A stretch of DNA of 64,000 bases from Clostridia bacterium (GCA_017399305.1 JAFQDK010000009.1:186001-250000); one strand, 5' to 3'; counted from the stretch's first letter, positions 5,868-13,879 are shown. The notes: generated from the sequence alone by a model not told the origin. Numbers and translations are program-made.

Positions 5868-7802
5868 ATGACAAAATTCAAAGGAATTCTTGCGGTAAAA
5901 GTAGTTGCAATATTTTTATCTGTAGTCATTTTGCTTTGCACAGGCTTCTTTGCTTTCTGTGTACTTGTTGCCGGTGTGACGGGTGCATATACCGGCGAGT
6001 TTGGCAAGTTTAAGGATGACGCAATGGGTGCTGTGCTGCGTTCTTATGCATATGATGTAGGCAACTCGTATTTCTACGGCGAGGATATTGAGCGTGCTTA
6101 TGGCGAGTATAATTTTTATTATACAATAGTTTCCGGCGAGCAAGAAATATCAAATTTCAATGAATTGCGTTGCCCATATATGCAAACAGAAACGGTTACG
6201 GTTGAAAGCCATGCTTACAGTGTTGTGGTCAATAGCCTGGGTACAAAGATACAGCAGAGAGGGCTGGCTACAGTTACGCTATATGAAAAAACAGATGCGA
6301 ACAAAACAACGTCTGATATGCTTTCGCTTTTTCGCTTCTGGCTGGATACGATATACAGCTTACGTTATCTTTCTATAATTTTTGCGCTCAGCGGCCTTGT
6401 TTTGTTCATCATTGTAATGATATTTATATTCTGCTCGGCAGGGTATCGCAACGGCTCGGACCGTCCGCTTAAGAATCATTTTGACCGTATACCGTTTGAC
6501 ATTTGCACTGCACTTTGCGCGGGTGTTGTTGTAGGTATAAGCGCGATCGGTCTTATGCTGATTGAAGAGATACTGTTCCTTTCGCGCGGCACGATAACTC
6601 AGGATGCTTCTATTGCTATTGCCTGCGTTGTCGGTGTGGTGGCGGTTTGCACGGTTGACTATCTGGTGCTTTTGGGCTATGCAATGAGCCTTGCCACAAG
6701 GCTTAAGGTTGGCGGAATAATACGCGAAACGGTAATATATAAGGCAGCTTCGTTTGTCGGTCGCGTTATAGCTAAAGTGTTTGGTGCTATTTTCAGCTTG
6801 ATATGCTCGATTCCGTTTGTCTGGAAAACCGTTTTGGCGGTTTCCGTAATATCCGGCGCGGAGCTTGTTCTGTTTGTAATCAATTTTCATGAAGCTGACA
6901 ATCTGATAATACTTTGGATTGCGGAAAAGATGTTGATTATCCCGCTTGTCATATGGATTGCGGTTATGCTTAAAAAGCTCAAAAAAAGCGGTGAGGCTAT
7001 CGCGAGCGGTCGCATGGATGAAAAGGTCGATACCAAGTATATGCCGCTTGAATTCGGTGAATTTGGCGATACGCTCAACAACATAGGCGAAGGTCTTGGA
7101 CATGCACTTGAAGAACGCATGAAAAGCGAGCGGCTTAAGACCGAACTCATTACAAATGTTTCGCATGATATCAAGACTCCGCTGACATCTATAGTTAATT
7201 ATGTTGATCTTATCCAAAAAGAGGAAATAGAAAACGAAAAGATAGGCGAATACGTTGACGTTATTGCCCGTCACTCTGCCAGACTAAAAAAACTTATTGA
7301 GGATCTCGTTGAAGCTTCAAAGGCATCGACGGGTAACATCTCTGTCAATCCCGAAAGGTGCGATGTAGGCGTTTTGCTTGAGCAGTCTCTTGGCGAATAT
7401 GCCGAAAGACTGGAGGCGGCAAAGCTTACCACTGTGATAGAACAGCCCGAAACATCTGTTTTTATAATGGCTGATGGACGCAGACTGTGGAGAGTTTTTG
7501 ACAATCTGCTGACTAATATATGCAAGTATGCAATGCCGGCTACACGTGTTTACATCTCGCTGAAAAGGGAAGACGGAAAGGCGGTAATCACTTTCCGCAA
7601 TATTTCCCGTGAGGAGCTTAAACAGACGGGCGAGGAGCTTACCGAAAGATTTGTCCGCGGCGACAAATCGAGAAATACAGAAGGTAGCGGCCTTGGTCTT
7701 TCGATAGCTCGAAGTCTCACAGAGCTTCAGGGCGGCGTCCTTGCACTTGCTGTTGACGGCGACCTTTTTAAAGCGATAATCACTTTTGATGAAATAGAAT
7801 AA
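5868..7802 (+). CDS. Membrane sensor histidine kinase
   Basis: A 644-residue kinase paired with the upstream regulator. There is an N-terminal transmembrane helix (about 10-35), an extracytoplasmic loop to about residue 160, then a multi-helix membrane region (about 165-375, five or so segments) instead of the usual two helices. The H-box NVSHDIKTPLTSIVNYV carries the phosphorylated His433. The ATP-binding domain has DNLLTNICKYA (N-box-like, near 545) and GSGLGLSIARSL (G-box, near 606). I see no clear HAMP domain. The extended membrane part suggests sensing of a lipid-phase ligand or a partner membrane protein. A strong terminator follows, so the unit has two genes. Confidence 0.93.
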   Translation: MTKFKGILAVKVVAIFLSVVILLCTGFFAFCVLVAGVTGAYTGEFGKFKDDAMGAVLRSYAYDVGNSYFYGEDIERAYGEYNFYYTIVSGEQEISNFNELRCPYMQTETVTVESHAYSVVVNSLGTKIQQRGLATVTLYEKTDANKTTSDMLSLFRFWLDTIYSLRYLSIIFALSGLVLFIIVMIFIFCSAGYRNGSDRPLKNHFDRIPFDICTALCAGVVVGISAIGLMLIEEILFLSRGTITQDASIAIACVVGVVAVCTVDYLVLLGYAMSLATRLKVGGIIRETVIYKAASFVGRVIAKVFGAIFSLICSIPFVWKTVLAVSVISGAELVLFVINFHEADNLIILWIAEKMLIIPLVIWIAVMLKKLKKSGEAIASGRMDEKVDTKYMPLEFGEFGDTLNNIGEGLGHALEERMKSERLKTELITNVSHDIKTPLTSIVNYVDLIQKEEIENEKIGEYVDVIARHSARLKKLIEDLVEASKASTGNISVNPERCDVGVLLEQSLGEYAERLEAAKLTTVIEQPETSVFIMADGRRLWRVFDNLLTNICKYAMPATRVYISLKREDGKAVITFRNISREELKQTGEELTERFVRGDKSRNTEGSGLGLSIARSLTELQGGVLALAVDGDLFKAIITFDEIE

Positions 7803-7803
7803 T

Positions 7804-7830
7804 AAAAAAGGCTCCTTCAGGAGCCTTTTT
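7804..7830 (+). terminator. Terminator of the two-component operon
   Basis: GGCTCC (7810-7815), a TTCA loop, GGAGCC (7820-7825) and five T, starting directly after the kinase stop codon. Confidence 0.9.
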
Positions 7831-7878
7831 GCATAGCACTTGAATTATCGGCAAAACTATCATAAAGAGGTGAATATT

Positions 7879-8865
7879 ATGATAGTAAAAACCAATGCAT
7901 ACATTATGACTTTTGCATCTGCGGTTGGGCAAAAGGAGGGAGAGGGACCTCTCCGGAACCGATTTGATTATATTGATAAGGACGACCGTTTCGGTATGAA
8001 AACATGGGAGATGGCCGAAAGTGAAAGCGCTCGCCTTGCGCTGTCTCTTGCACTTGCCAAGGCACCGATGGCACCTTCGGATGTTGATTATCTCATTGCC
8101 GGAGACCTTGAAAATCAGTGTGTGGCATCCTGTTACGGCTTGCTTTCATATGAGATACCGTATATCGGAATCTACGGGGCTTGTTCAAATCTCACTGAGG
8201 GGATGGCGCTTGCATCGATGCTGATATCCGGAGGATGCGCGCGCCGCATCGCGGTAGTGACATCATCTCATAACTGTGCTGCAGAGCGGCAGTTTCGCGG
8301 ACCTGTAGAATACGGGGGACAACGTTCGCCGACAGCGCAGTGGACTGTGACAGGGGCGGGCGGTTATGTCCTCGGCGAAAAGGGAAAGGTGAAAATTGCG
8401 GATTGCATGATAGGTATTGTGCAGGATAAAGAGCAGCGCGACATCACCGATATGGGCGCCGCCATGGCACCTGCGGCGGCGGATACTTTGATTCGTTATT
8501 TTAATGAGTCGCACACCAATGCGCATGACTATGATCTTATCATTACAGGTGACCTTGGGCGGCATGGCAGTGAACTTTTCAAGCATCTTTGCGAGATGCA
8601 TGGATATGAGGTTGGAAACCATACAGACTGCGGCAAACTGATTTATTCGGAGGAACAGGATTCGCACGCCGGCGGTAGCGGTTGCGGATGTATTGCAACG
8701 GTGTTTGGCGGACATTTCTTGCCGCACCTTGAAGAGGGGAAACTGAAAAATGTTTTGCTCATGGCGACAGGTGCGCTGATGAGCAAGGATTCTGTGACGC
8801 AAGGGCAGAACATTCCGTCTGTTGCGCATCTTGTCCATATAGTATATGAGGGGGATGAAGCATGA
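7879..8865 (+). CDS. spoVAD: Stage V sporulation protein AD
   Basis: A 328-residue thiolase-fold protein of the SpoVAD family, part of the SpoVA channel that moves calcium-dipicolinate into the forespore and out at germination. SpoVAD binds dipicolinic acid. Family features seen: SESARLALSLAL, LENQCVASCYGL, the IYGACSNLTEG motif around the thiolase-like cysteine, and the C-terminal DSHAGGSGCGCIATVF. The frame extends 13 codons upstream, but AGAGGTG in front of 7879 fixes the start. It overlaps spoVAEB by four bases. spoVAC, normally directly upstream, is absent: a terminator and a two-component operon lie there. Confidence 0.93.
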   Translation: MIVKTNAYIMTFASAVGQKEGEGPLRNRFDYIDKDDRFGMKTWEMAESESARLALSLALAKAPMAPSDVDYLIAGDLENQCVASCYGLLSYEIPYIGIYGACSNLTEGMALASMLISGGCARRIAVVTSSHNCAAERQFRGPVEYGGQRSPTAQWTVTGAGGYVLGEKGKVKIADCMIGIVQDKEQRDITDMGAAMAPAAADTLIRYFNESHTNAHDYDLIITGDLGRHGSELFKHLCEMHGYEVGNHTDCGKLIYSEEQDSHAGGSGCGCIATVFGGHFLPHLEEGKLKNVLLMATGALMSKDSVTQGQNIPSVAHLVHIVYEGDEA

Positions 8866-9230
8866 GTCCGATATCGACTTATATTCTTGCGTTTTTAATT
8901 GGTGGCGCGTTTTGCGTTATTGCACAGTTATTGATTGACAAGACTGCGCTTACGCCTGCACGTATACTTGTGATCTACGTGTCGGTCGGGGTGTTGTTGG
9001 GGGCGCTTGGGTGGTATTCACCTTTGCGTGATATCGCAGGATGCGGCGCATCGGTGCCGCTTGTAGGATTTGGCGCAAACATTGCAAGCGGCATCAAAAA
9101 GGCGGTTATGCAAGATGGATTTTTGGGGATATTCAAAGGCGGTTTCACCTCTGCTGCGGTTGGATGCAGTGCCGCACTTGTTTTTGGATATGTTGCCGCA
9201 CTAGTATTCAAAGGGAAGCCAAAGAGGTGA
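8862..9230 (+). CDS. spoVAE: Stage V sporulation protein AE (membrane subunit, SpoVAEB type)
   Basis: A 122-residue membrane protein with about four hydrophobic helices, matching SpoVAE/SpoVAC: GGAFCVIAQLLID near the N-terminus, then VPLVGFGANIASGIKKAV and GGFTSAAVGCSAALVFGYV. These proteins form the membrane channel for dipicolinate in the spore inner membrane. It is translationally coupled to spoVAD (ATGA overlap). SpoVAC and SpoVAEB are homologous and hard to separate by eye; the position after spoVAD points to SpoVAEB. Confidence 0.9.
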   Translation: MSPISTYILAFLIGGAFCVIAQLLIDKTALTPARILVIYVSVGVLLGALGWYSPLRDIAGCGASVPLVGFGANIASGIKKAVMQDGFLGIFKGGFTSAAVGCSAALVFGYVAALVFKGKPKR

Positions 9231-9313
9231 AGAATTTTAATTATCTCATATAGTCACACTTTTTACTTTTGCAGCATATACTTTTAGCAAAGGGCTGTAA
9301 AGGGGGAGTGCAT

Positions 9314-9472
9314 GTGAACAACTTGAAATGTGCGGCAAAGCTTGTCGGGCTTACTATTCTTGCATTTGGTATGGGGTTGCTTTTGTCCTTTTTTCTGCCC
9401 GACGGTTTTTTGGTCGTTATAGAGGCGGTGGTGATCATCGCCATAGGAATACTGTACTTTTCCATGAAATAG
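9314..9472 (+). CDS. Small two-helix membrane protein between spoVAE and spoVM
   Basis: A 52-residue hydrophobic protein. I choose the GTG at 9314 because AGGGGGAG lies six bases upstream; this gives MNNLKCAAKLVGLTILAFG. Two membrane helices follow (about 10-27 and 31-50) separated by a short Pro-Asp-Gly turn (FFLPDGF). Position between spoVAE and spoVM suggests a sporulation or envelope role, but the family is unknown to me. The in-frame extension upstream to 9269 lacks a ribosome site. Confidence 0.65.
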   Translation: MNNLKCAAKLVGLTILAFGMGLLLSFFLPDGFLVVIEAVVIIAIGILYFSMK

Positions 9473-9494
9473 TCAGCCCCGAAAGGCGGCTCAT

Positions 9495-9569
9495 ATGAGA
9501 ATTATAACCGTTAAGTCGCCGCGCTTCTTGCGTGGCATACTTAAAAAACTGTTTAAAAGAAAACAATAA
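9495..9569 (+). CDS. spoVM: Stage V sporulation protein SpoVM
   Basis: A 24-codon gene encoding MRIITVKSPRFLRGILKKLF plus a basic tail. It matches the SpoVM pattern: a short amphipathic helix with the conserved Pro-x-Phe-Leu-x-Gly-Ile core and a cationic C-terminus. SpoVM recognises the convex forespore membrane and anchors the SpoIVA coat ATPase, starting coat assembly. AAAGGCGG precedes the ATG. It is 22 bases after the 52-residue membrane protein and could share its transcript. Because of its size an automatic caller would miss it. Confidence rests on the motif, length and spore-gene context. Confidence 0.82.
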   Translation: MRIITVKSPRFLRGILKKLFKRKQ

Positions 9570-9585
9570 TTTTTAAAAAAAGTTA

Positions 9586-9614
9586 TTGACAAAACCAAAA
9601 TTGCGTGATAACAT
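9586..9614 (+). promoter_or_regulatory. Promoter of tRNA-Arg
   Basis: TTGACA (9586-9591), 17-base spacer, TAACAT (9609-9614). Transcription would start at about the base of the hairpin at 9615-9643. Confidence 0.65.
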
Positions 9615-9643
9615 ATATAGGTCGGTGAGATACCGACCTATAT
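9615..9643 (+). promoter_or_regulatory. Perfect leader hairpin abutting tRNA-Arg
   Basis: ATATAGGTCGGT (9615-9626), a GAGAT loop, and ACCGACCTATAT (9632-9643): 12 perfect base pairs. The 3' arm ends on the base immediately before G1 of the tRNA, so the 5' leader of the pre-tRNA would be a helix stacked on the acceptor stem. Confidence 0.75.
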
Positions 9644-9719
9644 GCGCTTGTAGCTCAGTGGATAGAGTGCCCGGCTACGAACCGGTAGGTCGCAGGTTCG
9701 AATCCTGCCAGGCGCGCCA
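9644..9719 (+). tRNA. tRNA-Arg (anticodon ACG)
   Basis: A 76-base tRNA. The acceptor stem GCGCTTG pairs with CAGGCGC (one G-U pair), followed by discriminator G and an encoded CCA. The D arm is GCTC/GAGT, the anticodon loop CTACGAA gives anticodon ACG (arginine, CGN box, A34 probably edited to inosine), and the T arm is GCAGG-TTCGAAT-CCTGC. It sits between spoVM and tsaE with its own promoter and terminator. Confidence 0.97.
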
Positions 9720-9720
9720 A

Positions 9721-9752
9721 AAAAGCCAAGGACAAAAGTCCTTGGCTTTTTT
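9721..9752 (+). terminator. Terminator of tRNA-Arg
   Basis: GCCAAGGAC (9725-9733), an AAAA loop, GTCCTTGGC (9738-9746) and six T. A weaker structure follows at 9791-9818 (AATCCCT with AGGGATT, then three T). The rest of 9753-9934 holds only the presumed tsaE promoter, with a TATAAT at 9904-9909. Confidence 0.92.
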
Positions 9753-9934
9753 GCTTCAAAGCGGCAGGATTCTGCCAAATGCCACAAAAAAATCCCTTTG
9801 TAAGACGGCCGAGGGATTTTTGCACGAGAATGTCGTTATTTGTGTTCAAATTTTGAACAAAATTATCAAAATGACTTCCATTTTATGTTTTATTATGTTA
9901 TTATATAATAGATAATTTATGGAGATATATAAGT

Positions 9935-10369
9935 ATGGATAGAAAGATACTCTCATCTGCATCGGCAGAGGAGACAGAGGCGTACGGAAAGGCGCTTGCC
10001 AAGGAACTGCTTGATTGCGGAAAGAAAAGTGCATTTGTTGCACTTTTTGGCGATCTTGGCGTTGGCAAGACGGCGTTTACGCGCGGCTTTACCTCGGCGA
10101 TATGCGATGCAAGAGTGAAGAGTCCGACATATACTGTTGTTAATGAGTACCGCGGCGGCGCTGTACCTGTATTCCACTTCGACATGTATCGCATTGACGG
10201 TGACGATGATCTTTATTCAACAGGATTTTATGATTACATTGACAGCGGTTATCTGATAACCGAGTGGAGCGAGAATATCCCGTTTGCTCTGCCTGAAAAG
10301 CGCATCAATGTTACAATAGAAAAGACAGATAACGGTGACGGACGCCGTATCACGATAGAGGAATTATGA
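9935..10369 (+). CDS. tsaE: tRNA threonylcarbamoyladenosine biosynthesis ATPase TsaE
   Basis: A 144-residue P-loop protein. Walker A GDLGVGKTAF lies at about residues 39-48; SPTYTVVNEY, FHFDMYRI and ITEWSENIP are family landmarks. TsaE works with TsaB and TsaD to place the t6A modification at position 37 of tRNAs reading ANN codons, coupling ATP hydrolysis to turnover of the complex. It overlaps tsaB by four bases. tsaD is not in the window. First gene of an apparent tsaE-tsaB-rpiB-transferase-glmM unit. Confidence 0.96.
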   Translation: MDRKILSSASAEETEAYGKALAKELLDCGKKSAFVALFGDLGVGKTAFTRGFTSAICDARVKSPTYTVVNEYRGGAVPVFHFDMYRIDGDDDLYSTGFYDYIDSGYLITEWSENIPFALPEKRINVTIEKTDNGDGRRITIEEL

Positions 10370-11067
10370 TAGTTTTGGCTCTTGATTCTACCGCAAAGGC
10401 GGCGGCGGTCGCGCTGTTGCGTGATGGCGAACTTGTATCAAAGGATATGCACGATGACGGAAATACACATTCATCGACTTTGCTTCCGATGATAGAGCGG
10501 TTGCTTTGTGAAAATTCGCTTTCGGTAGACGATATAGATTTATTTGCCGCAAGCGCTGGCCCCGGCTCGTTTACGGGGGTGCGTATCGGCGCGGCTACAC
10601 TTAAAGGGTTGGCGTTTGGCAGAAACAAGCCCTGTGTTGCGGTCAGTGCGCTTGAGGCTCTCGCGTACAATTTGCGCGATACCGACGGTATAGTATGCGC
10701 TCTTATGGATGCGCGGCGCGGACAGTTTTACACAGCGACATTTAAGGTTGCAGCCGGTGAGGTTGAGCGCATCACTCCTGACGAGGCTAAAAGCGGCGAG
10801 GATATTGCGGCGACGCTTGCACAGTATGAAAAAGTATGGCTTGTCGGCGACGGTGCCGAGGTGGCAAAACCGTTTTTTGGCGACAATGCTGCTTTGGCCG
10901 ATAAAGATAAACTCCTTGCAGACGGCGAGAGCGTTGGCGCTCTTGCATATAAGCTTTACAAAGGCGGCGTCTGTGTAAGCGATACTGAGTTTGCACCGAC
11001 ATATCTGCGACTTCCGCAGGCGGAGCGTGAAAGGCTTGAAAAAATACAGAAAGAGGAAATAAAATGA
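10366..11067 (+). CDS. tsaB: tRNA threonylcarbamoyladenosine biosynthesis protein TsaB
   Basis: A 233-residue member of the ASKHA fold. It starts MIVLALDSTAKAAAVALL and has the characteristic ASAGPGSFTGVRIGAATLKGL segment (about 60-81), then VSALEALAYN and ALMDARRGQFY. TsaB is a non-catalytic paralogue of TsaD that scaffolds the TsaBDE complex. The C-terminal half fits the usual 220-235 residue length. It is coupled to tsaE (ATGA) upstream and overlaps rpiB by four bases downstream. Confidence 0.95.
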   Translation: MIVLALDSTAKAAAVALLRDGELVSKDMHDDGNTHSSTLLPMIERLLCENSLSVDDIDLFAASAGPGSFTGVRIGAATLKGLAFGRNKPCVAVSALEALAYNLRDTDGIVCALMDARRGQFYTATFKVAAGEVERITPDEAKSGEDIAATLAQYEKVWLVGDGAEVAKPFFGDNAALADKDKLLADGESVGALAYKLYKGGVCVSDTEFAPTYLRLPQAERERLEKIQKEEIK

Positions 11068-11525
11068 AAATCTTTGATACAGTAATCATCGGCGCTGACA
11101 GCGCAGGATACGCACTTAAAGAACAGATTAAGGAAAAGCTTGTTGCTGATGGCTATAACGTAGTTGATAAAGGTACCGACTCTGACGCATCCTGTCATTA
11201 TCCGATATATGGCGGCGCAGTTGCAGAGGGCGTTCAGGGCGCTGATGAAAAAACTTGCGGTATCTTGGTTTGCGGCACAGGCATTGGCATGAGTATGGTC
11301 GCAAATAAGTATAAGGGTATCCGTGCGGCGTGTTGTTCCGATACATTCTCGGCTCGTATGACACGTGCACACAATGATGCAAACATTCTTTGCTTTGGCG
11401 CAAGAGTAATTGGTTACGGCCTTGCATGCGATATTGTTGACTCTTTCCTCGGTGCTGAATTTGAGGGGGGCCGTCACAAGGTTCGTGTTGATATGATAAC
11501 AGATATTGAAAACAACCAGAAATAA
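11064..11525 (+). CDS. rpiB: Ribose-5-phosphate isomerase B / LacA-LacB family isomerase
   Basis: A 153-residue RpiB-type sugar-phosphate isomerase. The active-site cysteine C70 lies in GILVCGTGIGMSM and the ring-opening histidine H103 in TRAHNDANILCFGAR. RpiB interconverts ribose-5-phosphate and ribulose-5-phosphate. The N-terminal motif reads GADSAG, where the family usually has an Asp-His pair (GxDHAG); Ser13 replaces His, which may alter substrate choice. The closely related LacA/LacB galactose-6-phosphate isomerases are an alternative, but no tagatose genes are present. It is coupled to tsaB. Confidence 0.87.
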   Translation: MKIFDTVIIGADSAGYALKEQIKEKLVADGYNVVDKGTDSDASCHYPIYGGAVAEGVQGADEKTCGILVCGTGIGMSMVANKYKGIRAACCSDTFSARMTRAHNDANILCFGARVIGYGLACDIVDSFLGAEFEGGRHKVRVDMITDIENNQK

Positions 11526-11536
11526 GGAGAGCTAAA

Positions 11537-12211
11537 ATGCACAATATCCCGACTATTGCAGAACTCTATGACCTCAGTCATTCTATTGCAGGTGAGTATC
11601 TCGCTAAGTTTACATATCCGTGGGAAGCACTCAAAGGGCTTGAAGCATTTATTATAGAGCTTGGAAAGACACTTTCTCCGGATGAGTATGATAACCCCAA
11701 GGAGAATGTGTGGATAGCAAAGGACGCCAAGGTTTTTGAAAGCGCATATATCGGCGCACCTTGCATTATTGACCACGGTGCAGAGGTTCGTCACTGTGCA
11801 TTTATCCGCGGCAGTGCCATTATCGGAAAGAATTCTGTGTTCGGAAACTCCTGTGAGATAAAGAATTCAATAATTTTTGACGATGCGCAGACTCCCCATT
11901 ACAACTATGTCGGCGATTCTATTCTTGGCTGGCATTCACACATGGGCGCAGGTTCTATCACGTCAAATATCAAGAGTGATCGCACAAACATTGTTGTAAA
12001 GTGCGGCAAGGAGCATATTGAAACCGGCAGACATAAGATCGGAGCAATGCTTGGTGACTATGTTGAGGTTGGCTGTAACAGCGTGCTTAATCCCGGCACG
12101 ATCGTCGGCAAGCATACCAATATTTATCCGCTTTCGCGTGTTCGCGGCGTGATAATGGATCACAGCATTTTTAAAGATGAGCACAATATTGTACTTAAAG
12201 AGGTGAGATAA
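11537..12211 (+). CDS. Left-handed beta-helix (hexapeptide) nucleotidyl/acetyltransferase-like protein
   Basis: A 224-residue protein with a short helical N-terminus (ELYDLSHSIAGEYLAKF) and hexapeptide repeats from about residue 55 to 205 (VWIAKDAKV, AYIGAPCIID, AFIRGSAIIG, MGAGSITSNIKSD, YVEVGCNSVLNPGTIVG). It resembles the acetyltransferase half of GlmU and sugar-nucleotide LbH proteins without the pyrophosphorylase domain. The stop codon abuts the glmM ATG (TAAATG), and glmS follows, so it probably acts on glucosamine-1-phosphate or UDP-GlcNAc synthesis. Exact reaction unproven. Confidence 0.8.
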   Translation: MHNIPTIAELYDLSHSIAGEYLAKFTYPWEALKGLEAFIIELGKTLSPDEYDNPKENVWIAKDAKVFESAYIGAPCIIDHGAEVRHCAFIRGSAIIGKNSVFGNSCEIKNSIIFDDAQTPHYNYVGDSILGWHSHMGAGSITSNIKSDRTNIVVKCGKEHIETGRHKIGAMLGDYVEVGCNSVLNPGTIVGKHTNIYPLSRVRGVIMDHSIFKDEHNIVLKEVR

Positions 12212-13576
12212 ATGGGAAGATTATTCGGAACAGACGGTATCCGCGGTGTTGCCAATGAAAAGCTCACTGTTGAGCTGGCAGTTGCAACCGGTCGTGCTGT
12301 AGCGGCGTCACTTGCAAGCGGCGCTAAAGGTACACGTACAAAAAAGATGATTCTTGTTGGTATGGATACCCGTATTTCCTCTGATATGCTTGCAAACGCT
12401 ATTTCTGCAGGTATTCTCTCTGTTGGATATGATGTTATCAATCTCGGCGTTGTCCCCACTCCTGCAGTTGCATATCTTGTCCGTAAATATAAGGCGCGTG
12501 CAGGTATTATGATTTCTGCATCGCATAACCCATATGAGTTTAACGGAATCAAAGTTTTCAACAGCGAGGGCTTTAAACTTGCCGATGCGCTTGAAGAGAA
12601 TGTTGAGTCCATGGTTCTCGGCGAAAAGCCGATGCCAAAGTGTGCAACAGGCGCAGGCATAGGCAAGCTTATTCAGAAGCCTGAAGCACTTAGTGAGTAT
12701 GTTGATTTTGTATGCTCCACAATCGAGGGAGATCTTAGCGGTCTTGAGGTTGCTTTTGACTGTGCAAACGGTTCAAGTGCGGCTACCGCAAAGGCACTTT
12801 TTGAAAAGCTTGGCGTAAAGTGCCACATGCTTTCCGATGCTCCCGACGGTGTAAACATCAATACAAATTGCGGTTCTACGCATCTTGAGAATCTTATCGC
12901 ATATGTCAAAAAGAACAAGCTTGATATCGGTATCGCTTTTGACGGCGATGCTGACCGTGTGCTTTGTGTAGACGGTAAGGGTGAGGTCGTTGACGGCGAT
13001 ATGATAATGGCTATTATGTCACTTGATATGAAGGCGCGCGGTGTTCTCCGTGGCAATGCCGTTGTTGGAACCGTTATGTCAAACTTTGGATTTGTTAAGT
13101 TCTGTGAGCAGAATGACATCCGCTTTGAGGCAACAAAGGTTGGCGACAGATATGTGCTTGAGGAGATGCTTCTTGACAACTATTGTCTCGGCGGTGAACA
13201 GTCGGGTCACATTATTTTCAAGGACTACGCTACCACCGGTGACGGACAGCTTAGCGCAGCGCAGCTGCTTTCTTACATTAAGCGTAGCGGCAAGGCGCTC
13301 AACGAGCTTAAGCAGGTTATGACAAAGTATCCTCAGTGCATTGTCAATATCCGCACCACAGATGCTGCAAAGCTTGCTTTCTACACCGATGACGATATCA
13401 AGGCTATCCTTGAGGACGGTGCTGCAAAGCTCGGGGATACAGGTCGACTTTTGGTTCGTCCTTCGGGCACTGAGCCGCTTATCCGTGTTATGACCGAGGG
13501 TGAGGATGAAGCCTTTACCGAAGCCATTGCACATCAGGTAGCGGAGCTTATCGAAGAAAAGCTGAAGCAATACTAA
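12212..13576 (+). CDS. glmM: Phosphoglucosamine mutase
   Basis: A 454-residue mutase converting glucosamine-6-phosphate to glucosamine-1-phosphate for peptidoglycan. It begins MGRLFGTDGIRGVANEKLT. The catalytic loop GIMISASHNPYEFNGIKVF has phosphoserine S104, the metal-binding loop is FDGDADRVLCVDG, the sugar loop GGEQSGHIIF, and the phosphate loop RPSGTEPLIRVM. Length and motifs are standard. It sits between the hexapeptide transferase and glmS, three steps of one pathway. A ribozyme lies between glmM and glmS. Confidence 0.97.
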   Translation: MGRLFGTDGIRGVANEKLTVELAVATGRAVAASLASGAKGTRTKKMILVGMDTRISSDMLANAISAGILSVGYDVINLGVVPTPAVAYLVRKYKARAGIMISASHNPYEFNGIKVFNSEGFKLADALEENVESMVLGEKPMPKCATGAGIGKLIQKPEALSEYVDFVCSTIEGDLSGLEVAFDCANGSSAATAKALFEKLGVKCHMLSDAPDGVNINTNCGSTHLENLIAYVKKNKLDIGIAFDGDADRVLCVDGKGEVVDGDMIMAIMSLDMKARGVLRGNAVVGTVMSNFGFVKFCEQNDIRFEATKVGDRYVLEEMLLDNYCLGGEQSGHIIFKDYATTGDGQLSAAQLLSYIKRSGKALNELKQVMTKYPQCIVNIRTTDAAKLAFYTDDDIKAILEDGAAKLGDTGRLLVRPSGTEPLIRVMTEGEDEAFTEAIAHQVAELIEEKLKQY

Positions 13577-13613
13577 AATAGCTTTGAAACAGTTGTAAAA
13601 GTTTTTGAAGGGT

Positions 13614-13645
13614 GCAGGGGAACTTTTTGAAAAAAGTTTCCTTGC
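13614..13645 (+). repeat. Palindromic stem-loop after glmM
   Basis: A roughly 13-bp stem with two G-U pairs formed by GCAGGGGAAC... (from 13614) and ...GTTTCCTTGC (to 13645), with A/T-rich inner pairs. There is no T tract after it, so it is a weak terminator at best. The look (short GC ends, AAC-T-run/A-run-GTT core) is that of an interspersed intergenic palindrome, but there is only one copy in this window. Confidence 0.45.
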
Positions 13646-13659
13646 TCCATAATGCTCAT

Positions 13660-13826
13660 TAAAATGCACGCAAGTGCATTAGCGCCAGGCCTTGAAACAG
13701 GCTAACGAGGTTCGGGGAGTATCGAATTTTCGGCGGATGTCCCGACGGTACTACTGCTACCGTATTTTCCAACAAAGCTGCAGAGTAATTTGCAAACAAA
13801 GAGGAAAAATGCAGAATATTTTAATA
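13660..13826 (+). ncRNA. glmS ribozyme-riboswitch
   Basis: The self-cleaving glmS ribozyme, which uses glucosamine-6-phosphate as cofactor and destabilises the glmS mRNA when the sugar is plentiful. Cleavage is expected 5' of G13682 in A-GCGCCAGG. Conserved blocks follow: TAACGAGGTT, CGAATTTTCGGCGGATG (13724-13740), the P3 hairpin ACGGTA/TACCGT, ACAAAG (13796-13801), and CTGCA (13778-13782) pairing with TGCAG (13810-13814) for P4. A 7-bp hairpin with a GCAA loop (13663-13680) ends exactly at the cleavage site. It lies 54 bases before glmS. Confidence 0.95.
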
Positions 13827-13879
13827 ATAAGGAGCGGCCTTTCGGAGATGAGCACCGACAGACCGTAAGGATAAAAACC

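Noticed and set aside
6360-7274. 304-codon minus-strand frame inside the histidine kinase gene
   Set aside because: It is antisense to a clear kinase, has no recognisable domain and an implausible composition.
9655-9849. Minus-strand reading frame across the tRNA ending in a 'GFEPATYRFVAGHS'-like string
   Set aside because: It is antisense to the tRNA-Arg T-arm and terminator; this is a well-known spurious translation of tRNA genes.
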